A stretch of DNA of 64,000 nucleotides, taken from the NCBI GenBank assembly GCA_947086655.1, contig CAMTZM010000001.1, forward strand, positions 124,001-188,000. Direction: 5' to 3'. The position numbers and the translations under genes are program-made. Source of the DNA: an uncultured Eubacteriaceae bacterium. GTDB lineage: Bacteria; Bacillota; Clostridia; Lachnospirales; CAG-274. This document shows positions 17,577 to 27,978 of this stretch, in pieces. Each line of letters starts with the position of its first letter. Position 1 is the first letter of the stretch. The notes under the pieces are model-generated. The model made no database searches. It saw only the letters and a program-made list of their open reading frames with translations, and was not told where the DNA came from.

Positions 17577-19193
17577 TTGCAAGAAACTATTAGTAAATAC
17601 AAAGAAAAAATTGTGGATAAATGGAACAGTGTAGACAAAGGTGTGCGTATAAAAGCTATATGTGTGTTGATTGCTCTTATTGCCGCACTTGCATTGACTA
17701 TTTATCTTGCCGTAAGGCCTAAATGGGTTGTTATAGAAGGAAACGCTGACATACAGACAATTGGTGTTATTCAAAATGCTTTTGATGACGCCGGAATTTC
17801 AAATAAAATAACAAGAAACGGAACTTCAATTTCTGTTGAGGAAAAAGATGTAAATCAGGCAAAGCTTTTAATTGCTGAAAAAAATATAACAAAGTCTGGT
17901 TTTACTTTTGAAGATGCTTTAGATGCGAATGGAAATGGTATAGGACTTTCAGAATCAGATAAAGACCAATTGTATTTAAGAGCTTATGAGACTGAAATTG
18001 CTGAGCAGATAAAAACTATTGATGGAGTTGATTCAGCAAAAGTCAGGCTTGTGCTTCCAGACGATACTGTATTTTTTGAAAAGGAAAACAATGAGGCAAG
18101 CGCCGGAATAACTATATTTGGAAGTAAGGAAATTACAAAAGAACAAGCGCTTACTATTGCAAGACTTGTTTCAATGAGTGTTAAAGGTCTTTCAATGAGC
18201 AATATTGAAATTGTAGACCAAAATGCAAATAGCTTGTATTCAGGTTCAAGTAATGATACTTCAAGCTATTCATCAAAGGAAGATATAGAAAATCAAAAGA
18301 AAAAAGAAATTGAATTAAAGATAAGAGCTGCTTTAGCTAATTTATATGATGATGTTAATATTATTTCAAATTTGAAAATTGACTGGAATCAGAGACAACA
18401 AAAAACAATTACTTATACTCCGCCTGTCAACGATATGACAGTAGGTGTTCCTAAAATTAGAACAAGAGAAGATGAGGAAGTTCTAAACGGCACAGAAGGA
18501 AACGCACCAGGTACAGATACAAACGATGTTGCTGCTCCTAATTACGCCACAGGTGATGAAACAGGTTCATCTTATAACGGAACGAAAGAAACAAATGAGT
18601 ATATTTATAATCAAGATGAAGTAGTTGTCGATTATAAGGGAGGAGAAGTCGTTCCAGACCAGTCATCTATTTCAATTGTAGTTTATAATAACAGGGAATA
18701 TGATGAAGCTTTGCTTAGAGAAACAGGGGCACTTGATAATGTTACATGGGATGAATTTAAAGAGCAAAACAGTGCCGTGCAAAATCTTGATATTGATCAG
18801 GCTTTACTTAATTCTATCATAGTAGGAACAGGAATTGAAAATGTTTCAATAGTTGGATATGAAAAACCTGTATTTATAGATGAGGTTGTAGAGCCGCTTA
18901 AAATTGAGCAGATTGTTATACTTGCTATACTTGCGTTATTGCTTGTTCTTCTTGCTTTTGGACTTATTAAGAAAACTCATCCAGATGAGGTTGAGGAAAT
19001 TGAACCAGAATTATCAGTTGAAGATTTACTTGTAAGTACAAAAATTGAAGATGAAAAAGAGGCAGAGCGTATTGCTGATATTGATACCAATGTTGAGTCT
19101 GAATATAAAAAGCAGATTGAGAAATTTATTTCTGAAAAGCCTGACGCAGTTGCGCAGTTGCTTAGGAATTGGCTTAGTGATGATTGGGAGTGA
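17577..19193 (+). CDS. fliF: Flagellar MS-ring protein FliF
   Basis: A 538-residue membrane protein starting at TTG with GAGAGGTG upstream. It has a first membrane span at about 27-47 (AICVLIALIAALALTIYLAV), the periplasmic-type ring-building motifs (VRLVLPDD, ASAGITIFG, VKGLSMSNIEIVDQNANSL), a second span at about 440-463, and a C-terminal tail (KFISEKPDAVAQLLRNWLSDDWE) that binds FliG. FliF forms the MS ring in the cytoplasmic membrane. Confidence 0.97.
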   Translation: MQETISKYKEKIVDKWNSVDKGVRIKAICVLIALIAALALTIYLAVRPKWVVIEGNADIQTIGVIQNAFDDAGISNKITRNGTSISVEEKDVNQAKLLIAEKNITKSGFTFEDALDANGNGIGLSESDKDQLYLRAYETEIAEQIKTIDGVDSAKVRLVLPDDTVFFEKENNEASAGITIFGSKEITKEQALTIARLVSMSVKGLSMSNIEIVDQNANSLYSGSSNDTSSYSSKEDIENQKKKEIELKIRAALANLYDDVNIISNLKIDWNQRQQKTITYTPPVNDMTVGVPKIRTREDEEVLNGTEGNAPGTDTNDVAAPNYATGDETGSSYNGTKETNEYIYNQDEVVVDYKGGEVVPDQSSISIVVYNNREYDEALLRETGALDNVTWDEFKEQNSAVQNLDIDQALLNSIIVGTGIENVSIVGYEKPVFIDEVVEPLKIEQIVILAILALLLVLLAFGLIKKTHPDEVEEIEPELSVEDLLVSTKIEDEKEAERIADIDTNVESEYKKQIEKFISEKPDAVAQLLRNWLSDDWE

Positions 19194-19200
19194 TTAAGTT

Positions 19201-20211
19201 ATGACGTTTGATGAATATACAGGGAAGGAAAAAGCTGCTATACTTCTTATAACATTAGGACCGGAAAAATCGGCGGAGGTTTTTAAATATTTAAAAGAAG
19301 ATGAAATTGAAAGCCTTACTCTTGAGATTGCTAATATAGCCACTGTACTTCCGGATATAAAAGATAAAGTGTTAGAAGAATTTTATCAGATTTGCGTAGC
19401 TCAGCAGTATATTACAGAAGGCGGAATTACTTATGCTAAGCAGATTCTTGAAAAAGCGCTTGGCGAATCAAAAGCTTATGAGATTATTAATAAGCTTACA
19501 GTATCACTTCAAGTTCGTCCGTTTGATTTTATACGTAAAGATGACGTAAGTCAGGTAATTAACTTTATACAAAATGAGCATCCTCAGACAATTGCTCTTA
19601 TACTTTCTTATTTAAAGCCACAGCAGTCGGCTCAGATTCTTTCTTCTTTAAGTCCGGATAAACAAGCCGATGTAGCAAGAAGAATTGCTTTAATGGATAG
19701 AACAAGTCCGGATGTAATTAAAGAGGTTGAGGCTGCTTTGGAGAAGAAACTTTCATCGCTTATGACAGCAGATTTTGCTGATGTAGGCGGAGTTGATGCA
19801 ATTGTTGAAATACTTAATTCTGTTGATAGAACAACTGAAAAGAATATTATGGAAAATCTTGAAACAGAGTATCTTGAATTGTCAGAAGAAATCAAAAAGA
19901 AAATGTTTGTTTTCGAAGATATTCTTTCAATGGATAACAGGTCGATACAGACTGTACTTAGACAGGATATAGACAATAAAGAACTTGCCATAGCACTTAA
20001 AGGCTCAAGTGAGGAAGTTCAGGAAGTTATATTCCAAAACCTTTCAAAGCGTCTTGCTGCTATGATAAAGGAAGATATGGAATTTATGGGACCTGTACGT
20101 CGTTCTGATGTTGAGGAAGCACAACAGAAGATTGTTAATATAATTCGTAGATTGCAGGATTCAGGTGAGATTATTATTGCGAGAGGTGGAGGCGACGAGA
20201 TAATTGTCTAA
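19201..20211 (+). CDS. fliG: Flagellar motor switch protein FliG
   Basis: The 336-residue protein carries the N-terminal GKEKAAILLITLGPEKSAEVFKYL, the middle domain with EHPQTIALILSYLKP at about 128-142, and the C-terminal torque helix with MFVFEDILSMDNRSIQTVLRQ and MAFMGPVRRSDVEEAQ-type sequence. FliG couples the MS ring to the C ring and contacts MotA. It starts 8 bases after fliF and overlaps fliH by 8 bases. Confidence 0.98.
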   Translation: MTFDEYTGKEKAAILLITLGPEKSAEVFKYLKEDEIESLTLEIANIATVLPDIKDKVLEEFYQICVAQQYITEGGITYAKQILEKALGESKAYEIINKLTVSLQVRPFDFIRKDDVSQVINFIQNEHPQTIALILSYLKPQQSAQILSSLSPDKQADVARRIALMDRTSPDVIKEVEAALEKKLSSLMTADFADVGGVDAIVEILNSVDRTTEKNIMENLETEYLELSEEIKKKMFVFEDILSMDNRSIQTVLRQDIDNKELAIALKGSSEEVQEVIFQNLSKRLAAMIKEDMEFMGPVRRSDVEEAQQKIVNIIRRLQDSGEIIIARGGGDEIIV

Positions 20212-20998
20212 GATTTTTAAAGCCAGCAGCGTTAAAATGGATATTAAAAATAAATTCAATGTAGACGTGCCGGAAATTAAAAGCTTTACAAGCAATAATG
20301 ATATTAATGATTACGAATATGCAGATGTTTCTGAAATTTCTGTTATAGAAAAGGATATTATCGAAGAAGACATAAATGAGGAAAATCCTGACGATATAAT
20401 AAACAGTGCAAGAGAACAGGCAGATATTATTATTGAAGAAGCTGAAGAACAAGCACGAAAATACCTTGAAGATGTAAGAAATAGTTTCGAGTCTGAAAAA
20501 GCAGAGGAATTTGAAAATTGCCGAAAAGAGGGTTATGAAGACGGATATAACGAGGCTATGGCAAAGACGGAAGATATGATGAATGAAGCTAAACAGACGC
20601 TGAATGAGGCTATAAGCGAAAAAGAAAAAATTTTAGAAAGTATTGAAGGGGATATAGTAAATTTAGTTGTTTCTATTTCCCAAAAACTTATATCGGATAG
20701 TTTAAGAATAAATCCGAAAGTTGTAATGTATCTTATAAAACAAGGGTTTGAACAAGCTACTGTAAAAGGGAAAATTGCTATTCATGTTTCAGTTGATGAT
20801 TATGATACTGTTTTGAAAAATAAAAGTGAAATTGTAGCTATGACTGACGGAAATACGGAAATTGAGATTATTAAGGATTTTTCACTTAATAAAGGTGATT
20901 GTATAATAGAAACACCGTTTGGAAACATAGACTGCAGTTTGCAGCAGCAATTTGAGGAACTAAAAGAAAATTTATATTATATTATGAAAAATGGGTGA
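20204..20998 (+). CDS. fliH: Flagellar assembly protein FliH
   Basis: This 264-residue protein starts at TTG inside the end of fliG. An acidic N-terminal region precedes a long coiled coil ([34 protein letters not shown]), and the C-terminal FliH/V-ATPase-E domain follows ([48 protein letters not shown]). FliH is the stator-like regulator of the FliI ATPase in flagellar export. Its stop overlaps the region of the fliI start. Confidence 0.93.
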   Translation: MSKIFKASSVKMDIKNKFNVDVPEIKSFTSNNDINDYEYADVSEISVIEKDIIEEDINEENPDDIINSAREQADIIIEEAEEQARKYLEDVRNSFESEKAEEFENCRKEGYEDGYNEAMAKTEDMMNEAKQTLNEAISEKEKILESIEGDIVNLVVSISQKLISDSLRINPKVVMYLIKQGFEQATVKGKIAIHVSVDDYDTVLKNKSEIVAMTDGNTEIEIIKDFSLNKGDCIIETPFGNIDCSLQQQFEELKENLYYIMKNG

Positions 20999-21003
20999 TT
21001 CTT

Positions 21004-22317
21004 TTGAGAACAATAGATATTTCAAAATATAACGGAGTGCTTCATAAGGAGTATATAAAGAAACTTGGAAGAGTCTCTCAAGTTGTAGGACTTACAATAG
21101 AGTCTATCGGACCTGATATAAGTGTTGGAAGCAGCTGCTATATAAAGGCTCATAAATATGGGGAAGCTGTTTTAGCAGAGGTTGTAGGTTTTAAGGATAA
21201 TAAAATTCTTTTAATGCCTCTTGGAAGTATGGACGGAATAGGACCGGGAAGTATTGTTGAAGCTTTAGGCAAGCCTTTAAGCGTTAAAGTTGGAAATAAT
21301 CTTCTTGGCAGAGTTTTAGACGGACTGGGCGAGCCTATGGATAATTTAGGCGCTCTTAATTGTCAGGAGGAATATTCTGTTTCAAATGTTCCTCCTGACC
21401 CTTTGAAAAGAAAAAGAATAAAAGAGGCTATGCCTTTAGGAGTTAAAGCAATAGATGGTCTTCTTACAGTAGGAAAGGGACAGCGTATAGGTATATTTGC
21501 CGGAAGCGGCGTTGGTAAAAGTACGCTTATGGGTATGATTTCACGTAATGCAAAAGCGGATATAAATGTTATCGCACTTATAGGAGAGCGTGGAAGAGAA
21601 GTTAGAGAATTTATTGAAAAAGATTTAGGTGAGGAAGGCTTAAAGCGTTCGGTATTAGTAATTGCTACAAGTGATAAACCGGCTTTAATTCGTTTGAAGG
21701 CAGCTCAGGTTGCTACTTCTATTGCCGAATATTTCAGAGAGAAAGGCAATGATGTACTTTTACTTATGGATTCTTTGACAAGATATGCTATGGCTCAAAG
21801 AGAGATTGGGCTTGCTACCGGAGAACCGCCTGTATCAAGAGGGTATACGCCTTCTGTATTTTCAGTTATGCCAAAACTTCTTGAAAGGGCCGGAACATCT
21901 GATAAAGGTTCTATTACAGGGCTTTATACAGTTCTTGTAGATGGTGATGATTTTACAGAGCCTGTAACAGATACTGCAAGAGGTATACTTGATGGTCATA
22001 TAGTGTTGTCACGTAAACTTGCCAATAAAAATCATTATCCTTCAATAGATGTACTTGCAAGCGTATCTCGTGTTATGAGCGATATAGTAAGCAAAGAACA
22101 TAAAAAAGCGGCGTTTGAGGTTAAAAAAACTATGGCTGTATATTCAGATGCTGAAGATTTAATAAATATAGGGGCTTATGTAAAGGGAAGTAATAGTGAA
22201 ATAGATTATTCTATTGAAAAACATGGCGCTGTTATAGATTTTTTGACACAAAGCACTGATGAGAAATTTGAGTTTGAGACTGTTTTAAATCAAATGTACA
22301 ATATAATAAAGGAGTAA
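21004..22317 (+). CDS. fliI: Flagellum-specific ATPase FliI
   Basis: An F1-beta-like ATPase. The P-loop is in [16 protein letters not shown] at about 160-175, Walker B in [18 protein letters not shown], with the export-ATPase signature [23 protein letters not shown]. It energises and promotes substrate entry to the flagellar type III export gate. The TTG at 21004 has GGGTGA five bases upstream; an in-frame GTG at 20995 (overlapping the fliH stop) has no clear ribosome site, so I prefer 21004. Length is about 437 residues, normal for FliI. Confidence 0.96.
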   Translation: MRTIDISKYNGVLHKEYIKKLGRVSQVVGLTIESIGPDISVGSSCYIKAHKYGEAVLAEVVGFKDNKILLMPLGSMDGIGPGSIVEALGKPLSVKVGNNLLGRVLDGLGEPMDNLGALNCQEEYSVSNVPPDPLKRKRIKEAMPLGVKAIDGLLTVGKGQRIGIFAGSGVGKSTLMGMISRNAKADINVIALIGERGREVREFIEKDLGEEGLKRSVLVIATSDKPALIRLKAAQVATSIAEYFREKGNDVLLLMDSLTRYAMAQREIGLATGEPPVSRGYTPSVFSVMPKLLERAGTSDKGSITGLYTVLVDGDDFTEPVTDTARGILDGHIVLSRKLANKNHYPSIDVLASVSRVMSDIVSKEHKKAAFEVKKTMAVYSDAEDLINIGAYVKGSNSEIDYSIEKHGAVIDFLTQSTDEKFEFETVLNQMYNIIKE

Positions 22318-22322
22318 TTTGA

Positions 22323-22766
22323 TTGGCTGGTTTTAAATTTAGGCTTCAAAGCTTTTTAGGGGTTAAAGAAAAAATTGAAGAACAAAAAAAGCTTGATTAT
22401 GGAAAAGCGCTTAAAAAGCTTGAAGAAGAAAAAGAAGAAAAAAGGCGTCTTATAAATATAAAAGATAACGCTATTGAATTATTTAAAGAAAGTATTAAAA
22501 TTAATATTGAGCCAGAGGAATTGAAAAGATATAATATTTATATTGATTTAATGAAGAAGAAAATTAAACAGCAGGATCTCTTGATTGAAATCGCTGAAAA
22601 AAACGCTGAAAAAAAACGTAATGAACTTGTAAACGCTATGAAAGAAAGAAAAATGCTTGATACTCTTAAAGAAAAAGATAGAGTAGAATATAACATAGAG
22701 CAGCTTAGAGTTGAACAGAAAATTATTGATGAAATTGTCAGTTATCAATATAATGACAAAGCGTGA
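22323..22766 (+). CDS. fliJ: Flagellar export chaperone FliJ
   Basis: A 147-residue, highly charged, almost entirely coiled-coil protein starting at TTG after AAGGAG. It opens with FKFRLQSFLGVKEKIEEQKK, a typical FliJ start. FliJ links FliI to FlhA and escorts export chaperones. Position directly after fliI confirms the call even though sequence conservation is low. Confidence 0.88.
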   Translation: MAGFKFRLQSFLGVKEKIEEQKKLDYGKALKKLEEEKEEKRRLINIKDNAIELFKESIKINIEPEELKRYNIYIDLMKKKIKQQDLLIEIAEKNAEKKRNELVNAMKERKMLDTLKEKDRVEYNIEQLRVEQKIIDEIVSYQYNDKA

Positions 22767-22780
22767 GGTGAGATTTTTAA

Positions 22781-23566
22781 ATGGCAGCAAGTGTTAAAGA
22801 AGAAAATAAAGCTGAAGATTCAGCAGCTTTAAATGTTGAGTCACAAGCTAAAAATAAATCCAAAAAAAAGAAAAAGGGAAAAGGAAAAGGCAAAAAAATA
22901 GCGTTTTTACTTATATTTATTTTAATAATAGCTGCTTTGGCAGCGGTGTTTATATTTAATTTATTCGACATAAGAGAAAAATATTTAAGACCTGTACTTC
23001 AAAATGTTCCGGTAGTTAAAAATATACTTCCCGAAACACAAGAACAGGATGAGTTTGGAGCAATGACAAAAGAGCAGCTTGTTGTTGAGGTTAAAAAAAT
23101 GAGGTCTGAAAATGAAAGACTTCAAGAAAGCAATAATGTGCTTAATGATAGAATAAAAACCTTACAGTCAGAAAACACAAGTTTAAAAGAATTGGAATCG
23201 CAGTATGAGGAATTTAAGACTGAAAGGGAACAGTTTGAGAATATGGTTGCTTCTGGAGACCCTCAAGCATATGCTAATTTTTATGAAGGTATAAATCCTG
23301 AGCATGCAGAGGAACTATATAAAGAAGCAGTTATCAGTACATCGGCGGATACAGAACTTAAAAATTATGTTCAGACTTTTGAAAATATGAAAAAAGATGC
23401 CGCTGCTAAAGCTTTAGAGGAATTAGTTGGTACTGACATGGATTTGGTTGTTCGTATACTTCAAAATATATCAACAGAACAAAGAGGAGCTATTTTAAGC
23501 GTTATGGATACGCAAAATACTGCTGCTATTATAAAGCAAATGGCTCCAGATGAACAACAGCAATAA
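22781..23566 (+). CDS. MotE-like flagellar protein with MgtE-N-type domain
   Basis: The 261-residue protein has a basic Lys-rich N-terminus (KNKSKKKKKGKGKGKK), one membrane span (IAFLLIFILIIAALAAVFIFNLF, about 40-62), a coiled coil (about 100-145) and a C-terminal MgtE-N-type repeat (VGTDMDLVVRILQNISTEQRGAILSVMDTQNTAAIIKQMAP). This layout matches MotE/YlxF-type proteins found between fliJ and fliK in Firmicutes, thought to help stator or hook-length functions. The exact role here is inferred. Confidence 0.8.
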   Translation: MAASVKEENKAEDSAALNVESQAKNKSKKKKKGKGKGKKIAFLLIFILIIAALAAVFIFNLFDIREKYLRPVLQNVPVVKNILPETQEQDEFGAMTKEQLVVEVKKMRSENERLQESNNVLNDRIKTLQSENTSLKELESQYEEFKTEREQFENMVASGDPQAYANFYEGINPEHAEELYKEAVISTSADTELKNYVQTFENMKKDAAAKALEELVGTDMDLVVRILQNISTEQRGAILSVMDTQNTAAIIKQMAPDEQQQ

Positions 23567-23590
23567 AAATAAATTATAAGGAGGTGTGTA

Positions 23591-25138
23591 ATGGTGGATG
23601 TAGTGAAAGCATTTTTTAACGGTTTGAATTTTTCTTCAGCTAATTCGTTAAACAATATGTCTGATTCTTTTTCAGCTAAAAGTGATAAAAATGGCTTTGA
23701 AAGTTATCTTAATAGTGCATCAAATAAAGTGAGCAGCGAAAATAAAGACGATATTAAAGGCTCTGATAAAACTATTAGTAAGTATAATACAAATAAAGCC
23801 AATAAAAATGAAAACATAAATAAAGCTGACAAAAATGAAAATGTAAATCAAGAAAATAATAATAATAATAATATTAAAGATGATTCAGATTATAAAAAAT
23901 CTGAAGATAATGTTGATAAAAACACAGATAACAACATTAAAGACAATGAAAAAAATGACAGTGTTAAAAATAATAAATCTGATAATATTGAAAATGAACT
24001 TGTTAGTCAAGAAATTGTTGATTCATTGAAACAAAAAGAGATTATTGAAAATCTTGCTAAGATTTTTGGTGTATCTGCTGAAGAAGTACAAAATGTTCTT
24101 AATGATTTAGGCATATCAGCTTTAGATTTATTTGACTCTCAAAATTTCTTTGATTTTGTTAAAAATTTGATGGGAGCAGAGAATTTAGTTGAACTTCTAA
24201 ATGTTGAAGGCATTAAGGATATGATTTCAGAAGCTAAGGACATGATTTCTGATGTTTTACAAAAAGATGCTAAAGACTTTGATTTAACTCAGACAGATAA
24301 AGTTTATGTAAAAGAAGACAATGATTTTGAAAAATCAAATGTTGTTACTGAAGTTACTGAAAAAGTTTTAGATGGAAATGATAAAAATACCGAAAATTCA
24401 ACTAACGAACAAACTGTTTTAAATTCCGACGAAGTACGCAATTTAAAAAATGAAACAGAAAAAGTAGAAAATAACAGACAATATAAAGAAGAAACAGAAA
24501 GCGAAAAAAATAACGCCGTTAATAATACTGAGGAAAAAAGCAATGCAAGCTTTATGAATTTTGAAAATAATCAAAATAACAGTAATTTTGAAAATTTAGA
24601 GGATTTTCATGGTTCAAATGTTACGTCACTTGATAATGTAACAAAAGCTTTTAGTGAAACGCTTGTTAAAACAGAGGCACATAGAAATGTAAACCAAACA
24701 GAGATAATTAATCAGATAGTTCAAAAAATGAAAGCCGGAATTATTAAAGAGAATATTTCAGAACTTAAAATAACTTTAAAACCTGATTATTTAGGCGAGG
24801 TTTCACTTAAAGTTATAAGTGAAAATGGAATTGTTTCAGCACAGTTTAATGCTGAAAATCAAAAAGTAAAGGAAATTATTGAATCTAATTTTAATCAGCT
24901 TAAAGATATGCTTAATGAAAAAGGTATTGAAGTTTCTGAAATTTCTGTTTCAGTAGATGATAAACAGCAGGAAAATATGCGTAATTTCTCAAAAGCACAA
25001 AACAAATCAAGTAAGAGAATAAACAACATTATTGAGTCTGCTGATTTTGAGGAAATAGAAAAAGAAGCAGAGGCTAACAAGGCTGAATATTTAGATGAGG
25101 GTGTAGTTTTGGAAACAAATATTAATTACACTGCATAA
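23591..25138 (+). CDS. fliK: Flagellar hook-length control protein FliK
   Basis: The 515-residue protein has a long low-complexity, Asn/Lys/Asp/Glu-rich region over about the first 380 residues and the conserved Flg_hook domain at about 395-465 (ISELKITLKPDYLGEVSLKVISENGIVSAQFNAENQKVKEIIESN). FliK measures hook length and switches export specificity through FlhB. The N-terminal region contains a run of six Asn and KNEN-like repeats, probably variable in length between strains. AAGGAGGTG precedes the ATG. Confidence 0.93.
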   Translation: MVDVVKAFFNGLNFSSANSLNNMSDSFSAKSDKNGFESYLNSASNKVSSENKDDIKGSDKTISKYNTNKANKNENINKADKNENVNQENNNNNNIKDDSDYKKSEDNVDKNTDNNIKDNEKNDSVKNNKSDNIENELVSQEIVDSLKQKEIIENLAKIFGVSAEEVQNVLNDLGISALDLFDSQNFFDFVKNLMGAENLVELLNVEGIKDMISEAKDMISDVLQKDAKDFDLTQTDKVYVKEDNDFEKSNVVTEVTEKVLDGNDKNTENSTNEQTVLNSDEVRNLKNETEKVENNRQYKEETESEKNNAVNNTEEKSNASFMNFENNQNNSNFENLEDFHGSNVTSLDNVTKAFSETLVKTEAHRNVNQTEIINQIVQKMKAGIIKENISELKITLKPDYLGEVSLKVISENGIVSAQFNAENQKVKEIIESNFNQLKDMLNEKGIEVSEISVSVDDKQQENMRNFSKAQNKSSKRINNIIESADFEEIEKEAEANKAEYLDEGVVLETNINYTA

Positions 25139-25153
25139 TAAGGAGTGATTATA

Positions 25154-26101
25154 ATGTCAGATTCTGGTTTATTTTATGATATTGCAGCAGAAACAACCAA
25201 AAAAGAGGCTGCTGCTAAATATACAACTTCAGAAACTTCTAAAAATAGTGATTTGGATAAAAATGCGTTTTTAAGATTGCTTATGACGCAGTTACAATAT
25301 CAAGATCCATTAAATCCTATGGATAATACGGAGTTTGTTTCACAGATGGCTCAGTTTACTTCACTTGAGCAAATGCAGAATCTTAATTCCACAATGACAA
25401 GCAGTCAAGCTTTTAGCGTAATTGGAAGAACTGTTTATGCTATGTCCCAAAATGAGTTGGGAGGCTATGATGAAACATATGGAATTGTTGAATCTGTTAC
25501 AATTAAATCTGACGGAACACCTTATTTGAAAATAGGTGATAAAGAAGTTAAGTTTTCGGAAGTTAAAAATGTTTATGATTCAAACACAAATACAAGTATT
25601 GACAGAAATCTTGTTGTTTCTCAGGCACTGGGACTTATAGGCAAAAATGTTCAGGCTATTACAATGGATGAAGATCTTAACGCTAAAGAATTTATTGAGG
25701 GCAAGGTTGATTATGTTAAGTTTGTTGACGATGTTCCTATGCTTAGTATAAATGGAAAAGATGTCAACACATATGAGGTTTTATCTGTTTCTGATAATTT
25801 ATTGCTTAAAGGACAGACAATAAGTGCTAACGTATATGACAAGAATGTTTTAAATTATGTTGATGTAACGGGAACTGTTACAGGTGTGAAAATAGATGGT
25901 GACAGAATAAATCTTATTATTGATGATGATAAATATGCTGAAGTAGAAAATATAGGTTCTGTAATGAATGCGCTTAATTACGTTGGAAAAGAAATAAAAA
26001 GCGGAGATATTTCAGGTACAGTTGATTCTGTTATAATAAGAGATAAAAAACCATACCTTGTTGTAGGAGATGAAGAGATTTTAGCTTCTAAGCTTGGATA
26101 A
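25154..26101 (+). CDS. flgD: Flagellar hook assembly protein FlgD (hook cap)
   Basis: The protein has the FlgD core LDKNAFLRLLMTQLQYQDPLNPMDNTEFVSQMAQFTSLEQMQNLN at about 30-75. It is unusually long (about 315 residues), with two or three similar beta-rich repeats after the core (GYDETYGIVESVTIKSDGTPYLKIGDKEV, FIEGKVDYVKFVDDVPMLSINGKDV, GTVDSVIIRDKKPYLVVGDEEI). The ATG at 25154 has AAGGAGTGA upstream; a GTG at 25145 lies in frame but is itself part of that site. Confidence 0.93.
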   Translation: MSDSGLFYDIAAETTKKEAAAKYTTSETSKNSDLDKNAFLRLLMTQLQYQDPLNPMDNTEFVSQMAQFTSLEQMQNLNSTMTSSQAFSVIGRTVYAMSQNELGGYDETYGIVESVTIKSDGTPYLKIGDKEVKFSEVKNVYDSNTNTSIDRNLVVSQALGLIGKNVQAITMDEDLNAKEFIEGKVDYVKFVDDVPMLSINGKDVNTYEVLSVSDNLLLKGQTISANVYDKNVLNYVDVTGTVTGVKIDGDRINLIIDDDKYAEVENIGSVMNALNYVGKEIKSGDISGTVDSVIIRDKKPYLVVGDEEILASKLG

Positions 26102-26129
26102 AAGTATAAATTATTTGGAGGTGCCGGTT

Positions 26130-26528
26130 TTGCAGATATTAAATAATAATAAGCTGATAATACCCGGAAATAAATTTATACATAATGATAATAAAGATAA
26201 AAAATATATTGACAGTGGAAGCAAAAGTTTTCAGGATATTTTAAGCAAAAAAATTGATGCAAAAAACGACGGTATCTCGGTACAATTTTCCAAGCATGCT
26301 TCTATGAGACTTAATGACAGAAATTTATCATTATCCGGTGAACAGCTCAAAAGAATTGAAAATGGGGTTGAACAGGCGGAAAGTAAAGGGATTAAAGATT
26401 CTCTTATAATTGTTGATGATATTGCGCTTGTTGTTAATGTAAAAAATAAGGTTGTGGTTACTGCTTTAAACAGCGGAAAAGACGGTAAAAATATTTTTAC
26501 GAATATTGACGGAGCCGTTATTGTATAA
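26130..26528 (+). CDS. Flagellar operon protein, TIGR02530 type
   Basis: About 132 residues from a TTG at 26130 with GGAGGTG just upstream; a longer frame to 26094 overlaps flgD and lacks a site. It contains the family core VQFSKHASMRLNDRNLSLSGEQLKRIENGVEQAESKGIKDSLIIVDDIALVVNVKNKVVVTALN. Such genes sit between flgD and flgE in many Firmicutes; function is poorly known and may concern hook assembly. Confidence 0.9.
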   Translation: MQILNNNKLIIPGNKFIHNDNKDKKYIDSGSKSFQDILSKKIDAKNDGISVQFSKHASMRLNDRNLSLSGEQLKRIENGVEQAESKGIKDSLIIVDDIALVVNVKNKVVVTALNSGKDGKNIFTNIDGAVIV

Positions 26529-26607
26529 AAGCCGGACCTTTTAAAGGAGGCTATTCATTTCCGATTGACAGAAGAAATGACAGCGGCTTAAATAAGGAGG
26601 TAATAAA

Positions 26608-27900
26608 ATGTTAAGGTCTTTATTTTCAGGCGTATCCGGTCTGAGAATTCATCAAACAAAGCTGGATGTAATTGCTAATAATATATCAAATGTTAATACG
26701 GTCGGTTTTAAAAGGTCTGTAACAACATTTAATGATGTAATTAATCAAAATTTAAGCGGAGCTACAAGAGCAAGTGAAGAAACAGGCAGAGGCGGTACAA
26801 ATCCTATGCAGATTGGTCTTGGCTCAAATGTTTCCTCAATAAATACCGTTATGACACCAGGTTCGGCAGAAAGAACAGATGGTGCTAACGATGTAATGAT
26901 TTCAGGAGACGGATTTTTTATAGTAAGTGATGTAACAGGTTTTTATTTTACAAGAGCCGGCGCATTTCAGCTTGACGAAGCCGGAAACCTTATAGACTCA
27001 AATGGTTTAAGGGTATGCGGTTGGTCGACAGATGAAAATGATCAAATACAAAAAGGAAGAGTTGATGGAATCAATTTATATGAAAATAATAAATCATATC
27101 TTCTTCCTCAAGTAACTGACTCAATTTCATTTTCAGGAAACTTAAATTCAACAACTGACCCTGAAAAGGTTAGCACTGTAACATTTTTCGACAGTTTAGG
27201 AAACAGATACACTGTAAATACAAAATTTACATATGACCAAGCATCGAAATCATGGAATTTTTCCATGGAAAATACAGCGATGGTAAATGGAAACAGCAAA
27301 CAGACAGTAGAGTTTACAGGGCTTGATGCTATAACTTTTAATCTCACATTTGATGATGACGGTACTCTTGTAAACAATACAGCCGGGCAGGATTTACAGC
27401 TCTCTCTTGCTATAACTCCGGATGCTAATTTTCCTTTTAACTCAACATTTGCTGATGAAATTACTATTGATTTTAGTAAATTAACACAGTTTAACTCAAC
27501 AACAAACGCATCGGCTAATAATGATAACGGTTATGAGGCAGGAAGTCTTAAAGGGTATTCCATAGGTTCTGACGGTATTATAACAGGGCAGTATACAAAC
27601 GGGCTTACAAAAACATTAGGACAGATTGCAATAGCTGATTTTGTAAATCCATCAGGTTTAGAGAAAGTTGGAAGCAATTTATATCAAACTACGGTAAACT
27701 CAGGTGAATTTGATGGAATTGGTGTAGAAGTAGGCGCAAGCGGCGGCGAATTTATAGGCGGTTCTCTTGAAATGTCAAATGTTGACCTTTCATACGAGTT
27801 TACACAGATGATTACAACACAAAGAGGATTTCAAGCAAATTCAAGAATTATATCAACATCAGATGAAATATTACAGGAATTAGTTAATTTGAAACGTTAA
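26608..27900 (+). CDS. flgE: Flagellar hook protein FlgE
   Basis: A 430-residue hook subunit. It starts MLRSLFSGVSGLRIHQTKLDVIANNISNVNTVGFKRSVTTF, the classic rod/hook N-terminus, has a FlgE D1/D2-type middle and ends VDLSYEFTQMITTQRGFQANSRIISTSDEILQELVNLKR. FlgE polymerises into the hook after export. AAGGAGGT precedes the ATG. A hairpin and a strong promoter follow the gene. Confidence 0.97.
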   Translation: MLRSLFSGVSGLRIHQTKLDVIANNISNVNTVGFKRSVTTFNDVINQNLSGATRASEETGRGGTNPMQIGLGSNVSSINTVMTPGSAERTDGANDVMISGDGFFIVSDVTGFYFTRAGAFQLDEAGNLIDSNGLRVCGWSTDENDQIQKGRVDGINLYENNKSYLLPQVTDSISFSGNLNSTTDPEKVSTVTFFDSLGNRYTVNTKFTYDQASKSWNFSMENTAMVNGNSKQTVEFTGLDAITFNLTFDDDGTLVNNTAGQDLQLSLAITPDANFPFNSTFADEITIDFSKLTQFNSTTNASANNDNGYEAGSLKGYSIGSDGIITGQYTNGLTKTLGQIAIADFVNPSGLEKVGSNLYQTTVNSGEFDGIGVEVGASGGEFIGGSLEMSNVDLSYEFTQMITTQRGFQANSRIISTSDEILQELVNLKR

Positions 27901-27920
27901 TTTTTTAGAATATTTTGTCT

Positions 27921-27954
27921 CCGTATGCCTTTGCCTATAAACAGGGGCATACGG
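27921..27954 (+). terminator. Hairpin after flgE (possible weak terminator)
   Basis: CCGTATGCC (27921-27929) pairs perfectly with GGCATACGG (27946-27954). A direct T-run is missing, but AAAAATTGTAATTTTTTTT follows within 10 to 27 bases. It may reduce read-through or stabilise the upstream message. Confidence 0.45.
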
Positions 27955-27978
27955 GGATATTAAAAATTGTAATTTTTT

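Noticed and set aside
26529-26607. Tiny ORF after AAAGGAGG at about 26543
   Set aside because: No ATG, GTG or TTG stands at a usable distance that gives more than nine codons.
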